Shown here piece after piece: positions 61,811 through 64,000 of a stretch of 64,000 nt of DNA. This stretch comes from Dendrocalamus latiflorus (taxonomy: Eukaryota > Streptophyta > Magnoliopsida > Poales > Poaceae). The notes beneath the pieces are model-generated. The model was not told the DNA's origin, did not search any database, and saw only the letters and a list, made by a program, of their open reading frames with translations. The stretch's first letter is position 1. Each line of letters starts with the position of its first letter. Both the position numbers and the translations under genes were made by a program. Location of the stretch: contig CM029636.1 of NCBI GenBank assembly GCA_017311315.1, positions 24,960,043 through 25,024,042 of the forward strand, in the 5' to 3' direction.

Positions 61811-64000
61811 TAGCGATTAAGAGGCCAATTTCACAACAGGAATTTAATTCTTTAGTTCGATTATCGCTGAGGGAGGTCAAAGTAACAAAGGTAACTAAAT
61901 AAATCAACACAGGGCACTTTCATTCATTATCAAGGATACAAGGGCAATAGAGGGAACCAATTACAACTAGAGATCTATCTCATACATAATTATTACATTC
62001 GGGTAATAGAGAATAGAAATTACATTCAGATAAATTACATTATTCTGTATACATCAATATTAAGAGAAAGCTGGAATACATTCAGGTCATCTCATACATT
62101 AGAAAGTGTCGTCGAACTGCCACCACACCGCTATCCCATTTGTGAGCGAACCAGTAATTGCAATACCGAAAAAGACCAAACAAAAGAACAAATAAAAATA
62201 AGTGAAGTAAGGAAAAAGGATAGAAATTGCCGTCAGAACCCTAGAGGTTAAGTTCGGGCAGGGCAATCCGTTCATGGAGATACCTGACCGTCTGGGAGCC
62301 AGTCGGCACCTCTCACAACCGTAGGGTCATCACTCGGCACAAACAAACCTGATTTGATATAGAGACCAGCCAATGTAAACCAAATTACCATAATGCCCTT
62401 TTGAATTCCACACAGTAACAGGAGAGCCAGCAAGGCCACAGTCACAGAGACAGCACACACGTCCGAGAAGGCACAGCACAGGCTGACAGCACAACCAACT
62501 GAAGAAAAGAGAAGGAAGAAAGAAGTCTAAGCACGACACCACACTCATTTCTCCCTTCCCCATTCGTTTCAAGCCAACAGAGAAACCCTAGCCAAATAGC
62601 AAAAGCCAGACTGCAAGGCGAAGGCAAGGCGAGCCGACCAGGAGCAAGGCGATGGCGACAGCAAGAGGCCAGACCACAGACCACGAGACCGTCAACCCTA
62701 GAAGGAGGTCACCACTAGGCAGCATCCACACAATCGAGAACGCGATAGCCACAATCAACTTCCGATTCCTTCCCAAAGCAACCCAACCATCGACCGGCAA
62801 AGGTAGCCCACCAATTACTCATAGCGATAGCATCAATTTCTCAATAGTAAAACTTGCATAGCTATAGATAGTGAACAACCAATAGTTTGTTACTGAGCAC
62901 CACTAGGGCACCAGGGGACCAACACACTGTGCGCCAACCGTAGGTAAAGGAGGAGAGTAGAGGGAGTAAATAGGACCGGGGTTTACCGTAGACGAAGACC
63001 GGCGGCGGCGCACTACCATCAGCGTAGCCATGCACCCAACCGTCACCACGCACTGCCTCGACGTGCGGGTGGCTTCTAGCTCGGCTGTGACTAGCCAAGG
63101 CAGCTCACCTCCATGCCTATCACATCATGAGCAAAGCAAATCTAACCAAATCAAAATAACAAACAAATCAACCACAAAATTAGGGCGCATCCAGAGGAGG
63201 AGGCGCCAGATCCGGGCCGTAAGCCACAGATCTGGAAGCAGCAAACTTGGCGAGAGACGGATGGTGAGGCGAGGATAGCCACAGCTGGCGGCACCAAGGC
63301 GGTGCGGCGCAACGGGACCGGTGACGCGAGTAAGGAAAGAGAGGCGCCGCAAGGGATGGATGGAGGCGTGGACGGAAGAGCTGGCAGTAGAGGCGATGGG
63401 GCCAGGGAGAGGCCAGGGCGGCGCAGCGCCGGGGAGCCGGAGGCGCGGCACCGGATCCGATCGAACCGAGAGAGGAAGAGGCAGTGGGAGAGAGAGAGAG
63501 ACGGAAAAAGTGAGGCGTCGGCGGAAAGGGAAAGAAATAGAAAAGGAAGGGAAAAAAGAAAAAAAGAAAAGAGAAAAAAATAAAATAGGCAAGACAAAAT
63601 GTTGCAGGCTAGATTCTGCTAAATTTAGGGATACTCACTAACAGATGTGCATTATAAAAATCTCGTTGTATAAGAGTTGTCGCAAGTAAGTGAATTAATT
63701 GGATGTCTTAAGAACTGCATATTGAAGGTTAGCCACAAAAAAATGATAGAAATTAATTAGGAAATAATTGAGACTTAGTAAAATCCCTCGTGTCAACATA
63801 ATATTTTTAAAAATTTACGCATGTAAATAATGTTAGTAGAATAAGAGCGATTGTTAGTTGACCAATCCAACTCAATAAGGTATCCTAGGAGCCGATTATA
63901 AGAAAAATGAGAAATTAGAAAACCTGCGAGCACATTTAGTAGGATTCGTTTAATTACTTAAACCATAGTATCTATTCGATGTCATAGATTAAACTTTAGT
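61811..64000. repeat. LTR-like repeat, copy 2, and flank
   Basis: About 61900-63260 parallels 57363-59240 block by block at lower identity. 63300-63600 is purine-rich (GAGAGAGAGA, GGAAAGAAAAA) with open frames on both strands that I read as low complexity. The last 400 bp are AT-rich and featureless. No gene is supported. Confidence 0.45.

Overview
The window is plant nuclear DNA, almost certainly from a grass (Poaceae). The pointers are a coiled-coil NB-ARC-LRR gene without a TIR domain, grass-style GC-rich first exons, Ty1-copia elements primed by initiator tRNA-Met, Mutator-like elements, Helitrons and Stowaway/Tourist/hAT MITEs. Most of the 64 kb is transposon nested in transposon. Two host genes look intact: a calmodulin-like gene (36008-36478, minus) and a five-exon type-A response regulator (44830-46670, minus). 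An RNA polymerase subunit 5 final exon (44313-44438) and a broken NLR gene are also host-derived.

Region 1, 1-28.8 kb: the NLR locus and its insertions. A Mutator-like element (691-4756, perfect 9-bp target duplication) carries GGCGCC hairpin arrays, a two-exon GRF-type zinc-finger gene and a transposase remnant lacking its catalytic core. About 27 bp further on is a Pack-MULE (4793-18312) that holds a complete intronless PRA1 gene. That PRA1 gene is split by an 11.4-kb LTR retrotransposon (6137-17512). No gag or pol is recognisable inside this retrotransposon. Its body is a spliced, intron-poor fusion of pieces of at least seven cellular genes: FKBP, an At5g41620-like gene, G6PDH, a FAR1-like gene, Ulp1/SENP, WD40 and synaptotagmin. 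A gag-only copia element (10151-16515) is inserted in the synaptotagmin piece. To the right lies the NLR (minus strand), split between its CC and NB-ARC parts by a defective copia element (22122-28456), with a tandemly expanded 63-bp LRR.

Region 2, 28.8-48.3 kb: a small rearranged gag-only copia (30679-33611), MITEs, the calmodulin-like gene, the 5' half of another gag-only copia (about 38553-42371), a 5'-truncated LINE, the RPB5 exon and the response regulator.

Region 3, 48.4-64 kb: Helitrons. A plus-strand Helitron starts at 48376 and carries, with introns, exons 1-4 of a GEN-like XPG nuclease, a TORTIFOLIA1-like exon, two DWNN/RBBP6-like exons and a Helitron helicase remnant. A second Helitron of the same family (55160-59861, minus strand) is inserted downstream and keeps much of a PIF1-like helicase. 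A further Helitron 3' end is at 61810. Two copies of an LTR-like repeat occupy 57363-59240 and about 61.9-63.3 kb.

The most unusual object is the 11.4-kb gene-transducing retroelement. The recognised gene pieces up to its synaptotagmin part share one reading frame, broken by a single TGA. This resembles the Bs1 class of maize retroelements but appears to hold a larger and different set of genes.
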